Shown here one piece after another: positions 19,824-24,289 of a stretch of DNA of 24,289 nucleotides (its first letter is position 1; each line of letters starts with the position of its first letter). The notes beneath the pieces are model-generated. The model ran no database searches and was not told where the DNA came from. It saw only the letters and a program-made list of their open reading frames with translations. This stretch comes from Rhodospirillaceae bacterium CCH5-H10 (lineage in GTDB: Bacteria > Pseudomonadota > Alphaproteobacteria > Reyranellales > Reyranellaceae). The position numbers and the translations under genes are program-made. Location: assembly GCA_001557035.1 (NCBI GenBank), contig LSKJ01000580.1, forward strand, positions 1 to 24,289, given 5' to 3'.

Positions 19824-21023
19824 ATGCAATGTGACCGCCTCTGGAAGAATGCGCGCCTCGCGACCCTGACGGGCGAGGGGCTGGGCCTCGTGGAAGACGG
19901 GATGGTCGCCGCGCGCGACGGCCGTATCGTCTTCGCCGGCGCGCAAGCGGACGCGCCGTCGCTCGACCCCGCCGAGACCGTCGATTGCGCCGGCCGCTGG
20001 ATCACGCCCGGCCTGGTCGATTGCCACACCCACATCGTCTACGGCGGCAATCGCGCGCACGAGTTCGAGTTGCGGCTGGCCGGCGCCAGCTACGAGGAGA
20101 TCGCTCGCGCCGGCGGCGGCATCGTGTCGACCATGCGGGCGACGCGGGCGGCGAGCGAAGACGAGCTGGTCGCCGGCGCGCTGCCGCGGGTCGATACGCT
20201 GATCGCCGAGGGCGTTACCACGATGGAGATCAAGTCGGGCTACGGGCTCGACACGCCCACCGAAATGAAGTCACTGCGTGCCGCCCGCCGCATCGGCGAG
20301 GTGCGGCCGCTCTCGGTCAAGACGACCTTCCTCGGCGCGCATGCCCTGCCGCCGGAAGCGAATGGCGACAAGGACGCCTACATCGCCACGGTCAGCAACG
20401 AGATGCTGCCGGCCGTCGCGAAGGCGGGGCTGGCCGATGCAGTCGATGGATTCTGCGAGGGCATCGCCTTCACGCCGGAGCAGATCGGTCGCGTGTTCGA
20501 AGCCGCCAAGGCGCTCGGGCTGCGCGTGAAGCTGCATGCCGAGCAGCTCTCCAACCTGCACGGCGCCAGCCTCGCCGCGCACTATGGCGCGCTGTCGGCG
20601 GATCATCTGGAGCATGTCGACGAAGCGGGCGTGAAAGCGCTCGCGACGGCCGGCACCGTGGCGGTGCTTTTGCCGGGCGCCTTCTATTTCGTGCGCGAGA
20701 CCCACAAGCCGCCGGTCGATCTGCTGCGCCAGCACGGCGTCAGGATCGCGCTCGCCTCCGACAGCAATCCCGGCACCTCGCCGCTCACATCGTTGCTGCT
20801 GGCGATGAACATGGGCGCGACCCTGTTCCGTCTCACGGTCGACGAGTGTCTGGCCGGCGTGACGCGCGCGGCGGCGCGGGCGCTGGGCTGTCTCGATAGC
20901 GTCGGCACGCTCGAAGCCGGCAAATGGTGCGATCTCGCGATCTGGGACATCGAGCGCCCGGCCGAGTTGGTCTATCGCATGGGCTTCAATCCGCTGCATG
21001 AACGGGTGTGGAGGGGCAAATGA
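19824..21023 (+). CDS. hutI: Imidazolonepropionase
   Basis: The 399-residue protein hydrolyses 4-imidazolone-5-propionate to N-formimino-L-glutamate. It is an amidohydrolase-fold enzyme with metal ligands His68 and His70 ([15 protein letters not shown]), then [18 protein letters not shown] and [10 protein letters not shown], all HutI hallmarks. ATG 19824 (MQCDRLW) matches the usual HutI N-terminus. An in-frame ATG at 19800 would overlap the control palindrome and is less likely. There is only a weak AATAAG upstream, so the message may be leaderless. The stop overlaps the hutH start (ATGA), indicating translational coupling. Confidence 0.96.
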   Translation: MQCDRLWKNARLATLTGEGLGLVEDGMVAARDGRIVFAGAQADAPSLDPAETVDCAGRWITPGLVDCHTHIVYGGNRAHEFELRLAGASYEEIARAGGGIVSTMRATRAASEDELVAGALPRVDTLIAEGVTTMEIKSGYGLDTPTEMKSLRAARRIGEVRPLSVKTTFLGAHALPPEANGDKDAYIATVSNEMLPAVAKAGLADAVDGFCEGIAFTPEQIGRVFEAAKALGLRVKLHAEQLSNLHGASLAAHYGALSADHLEHVDEAGVKALATAGTVAVLLPGAFYFVRETHKPPVDLLRQHGVRIALASDSNPGTSPLTSLLLAMNMGATLFRLTVDECLAGVTRAAARALGCLDSVGTLEAGKWCDLAIWDIERPAELVYRMGFNPLHERVWRGK

Positions 21024-22557
21024 AGGCGATCGTGATTACGCCCGGAACGGTTCCTCTCTCGGCCTGGCGCGACATCTATCGTGGCGCGACGGTGAGCCTC
21101 GACCCGGCCGCCTACGAGGCGATCAAGACGTCGGCGCGGGCCGTCTCTTCCATTCTGGCCAAGGGCCAGCCGGTCTACGGCATCAACACCGGCTTCGGAA
21201 AGCTGGCGAGCGTCCGCATCGAGGCCGCCGACCTGCAAACGCTCCAGCGCAACATCGTTCTCAGTCATGCCGCCGGCGTCGGTGCGCCCATGCCGGTGCC
21301 GGTGGTCCGCCTAATGATGGCATTGAAGCTCGGCAGCCTGTCGCAGGGCGCGTCGGGCGTACAGCCCGCGACGGTGCGGTTGCTGGAAACGCTGCTGGCC
21401 GAGGGGCTGACACCCGTCGTGCCGTGCCAGGGGTCGGTCGGCGCCTCCGGCGATCTGGCGCCGCTCGCGCACATGAGCGCCGCAATGATCGGCGTCGGCA
21501 ACTTCATCGTCGACGGCAAGACCGTGCCGGCCGCGAAGGCGCTGGGCGATGCCGGGCTGAAGCCGCTGGTGCTCGGCGCCAAGGAAGGGCTCGCGCTGCT
21601 GAACGGCACGCAGTTCTCGACGGCCTACGCGCTGTCCGGCTTGTTCGAGGCAGAGAACCTCTACGGAGCGGCCCTTGTCACCGGCGCGCTCTCGACGGAT
21701 GCCGCGCGCGGCTCGGATGCACCGTTCGATCCGCGCATCCACCAGCTGCGTCGTCACCGCGGGCAGATCGCGGCCGCGGACTCGCTGCGCCGGTTGATGA
21801 CGGGCTCGGCGATCCGCGCCTCGCATCTGGTGGGCGACGAGAGGGTGCAGGATCCGTACTGCCTGCGCTGCCAGCCGCAGGTCATGGGCGCCGTGCTCGA
21901 CATATTGCGCCAAGCCGCAGCGACGCTGGAAACGGAAGCCAACGGCGTCACCGACAATCCGCTGATCTTCACCGATCCCGAGGAAGCGCTATCCGGCGGC
22001 AACTTTCACGCCGAGCCCGTGGCCTTCGCCGCCGATATCATCGCGCTCGCCCTGTGCGAGATCGGCTCGCTGGCCGAGCGCCGTATCGCGATGCTGGTCG
22101 ATCCGGCGCTGTCGGGCCTGCCGGCTTTCCTGACGCCGCGGCCCGGCCTCAACTCCGGCTTCATGATCCCGCAGGTGACGGCGGCCGCGCTGGTCTCCGA
22201 AAACAAGCAGCGCGCCTATCCCGCCAGCGTCGATTCGATCCCGACCTCGGCCAACCAGGAAGACCATGTCTCGATGGCCGCGCACGGCGCGCGCAGGCTG
22301 CTCGACATGGCGGCCAACCTTTCGTCCGTCATCGGCATCGAACTGCTGGCGGCGGCGCAGGGCTGCGACTTCCATCGGCCGCTGGCCTCGAGCCCGCCGC
22401 TCGAAGCGGTGCGTAGCCTGCTGCGCCGCGAGGTGCCGCATCTCGAGGACGACCGCCACTTCCACCCCGACATGGAGAAGGCCACCGCGCTCGTCGCGGA
22501 TGGCACGATCATCGCAACCGTCGGCAACGGCTTCCTGCCCGCCCTTCAGGAGACACC

Positions 22558-22561
<4 letters not shown>
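21020..22561 (+). CDS. hutH: Histidine ammonia-lyase
   Basis: The 513-residue protein removes ammonia from L-histidine to give urocanate, the first step of the pathway. Ala142-Ser143-Gly144 in [14 protein letters not shown] is the tripeptide that cyclises to the MIO electrophile; Ser143 has the same number as in Pseudomonas putida Hut[10 protein letters not shown] near residue 60 and [14 protein letters not shown] near 280 are further active-site signatures. ATG 21020 has GAGGGG upstream and overlaps the hutI stop by 4 nt. The gene in turn overlaps hutU by 4 nt. The gene order hutI-hutH-hutU is one tightly packed transcript. Confidence 0.97.
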
Positions 22562-24219
<1,658 letters not shown>

Positions 24220-24227
24220 GAAGATTT

Positions 24228-24278
24228 CCTCCCCCGTCATACGGGGGAGGTGGCCCGCAGGGCCGGAGGGGGAAAGCT
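24228..24278 (+). repeat. Palindromic repeat A, full copy downstream of hutU
   Basis: Hairpin one, CCTCCCCC-GTCATAC-GGGGGAGG, is identical to the copy at 42-64. The second hairpin is GGCCC-GCA-GGGCC instead of GGCC-GAA-GGCC, a paired change that keeps the stem. The purine tail GGAGGGGGAAAGCT follows. It lies directly after hutU and may end that transcript. The remaining bases to 24289 show nothing recognisable. Confidence 0.85.
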
Positions 24279-24289
24279 ACAGCCGTGAC

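Overview
The window is a GC-rich (roughly two-thirds G+C by eye), gene-dense chromosomal segment with proteobacterial gene content: gltB, panB, pepN and a histidine-utilisation (hut) cluster of the HutF type. Abundant small palindromic intergenic repeats and two GMC-family oxidoreductases suggest a soil or water alphaproteobacterium, perhaps a Reyranella-like Rhodospirillales or Hyphomicrobiales member. That placement is my inference, not proven. I see no transposase, integrase, phage gene, CRISPR array, tRNA or rRNA, and all recognised genes look intact.

Layout. (1) 1-4653: palindromic repeats, then gltB (glutamate synthase large subunit, +), with no gltD beside it. (2) 4654-4827: an inverted pair of the same repeat between converging genes. 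(3) 11370-4828, minus strand: a probable single transcription unit in the order small lipoprotein, OmpR-type response regulator, sensor histidine kinase, panB, GMC oxidoreductase, alpha/beta-hydrolase. A different inverted-repeat element sits between the regulator and the kinase, bounded by a 17-bp direct duplication. (4) 11531-14182: pepN (+), divergent from the lipoprotein. (5) 14322-14726: a small secreted four-cysteine protein (+) that meets, tail to tail, a second GMC oxidoreductase (16305-14728, -). (6) 16387-17625: an M20-family amidohydrolase of the N-carbamoyl-amino-acid hydrolase/allantoate amidohydrolase type (+), followed by a perfect 26-bp inverted repeat. (7) 17713-24219: the hut cluster, hutF-hutC leftward and hutI-hutH-hutU rightward from one very short divergent control region at about 19.79-19.82 kb. 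(8) 24228-24278: another copy of the first repeat.

How the genes work together. HutH, HutU and HutI take histidine to N-formimino-L-glutamate, and HutF deiminates this to N-formylglutamate. The last enzyme (HutG, N-formylglutamate deformylase) is not in the window. HutC is the expected repressor. Hut genes are linked by 4-nt stop/start overlaps, so translational coupling is likely. Glutamate synthase at the other end is also nitrogen metabolism, but nothing shows co-regulation.

The points most worth a second look are: the regulator/kinase junction, where repeat insertion seems to have separated the kinase from its original ribosome-binding site; the hutF/hutI head-to-head region, where start codons are about 30 bp apart around an AT-rich palindrome; and a 71-nt coding overlap between the lipoprotein and the response regulator. 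I did not find a clearly new multi-gene system.
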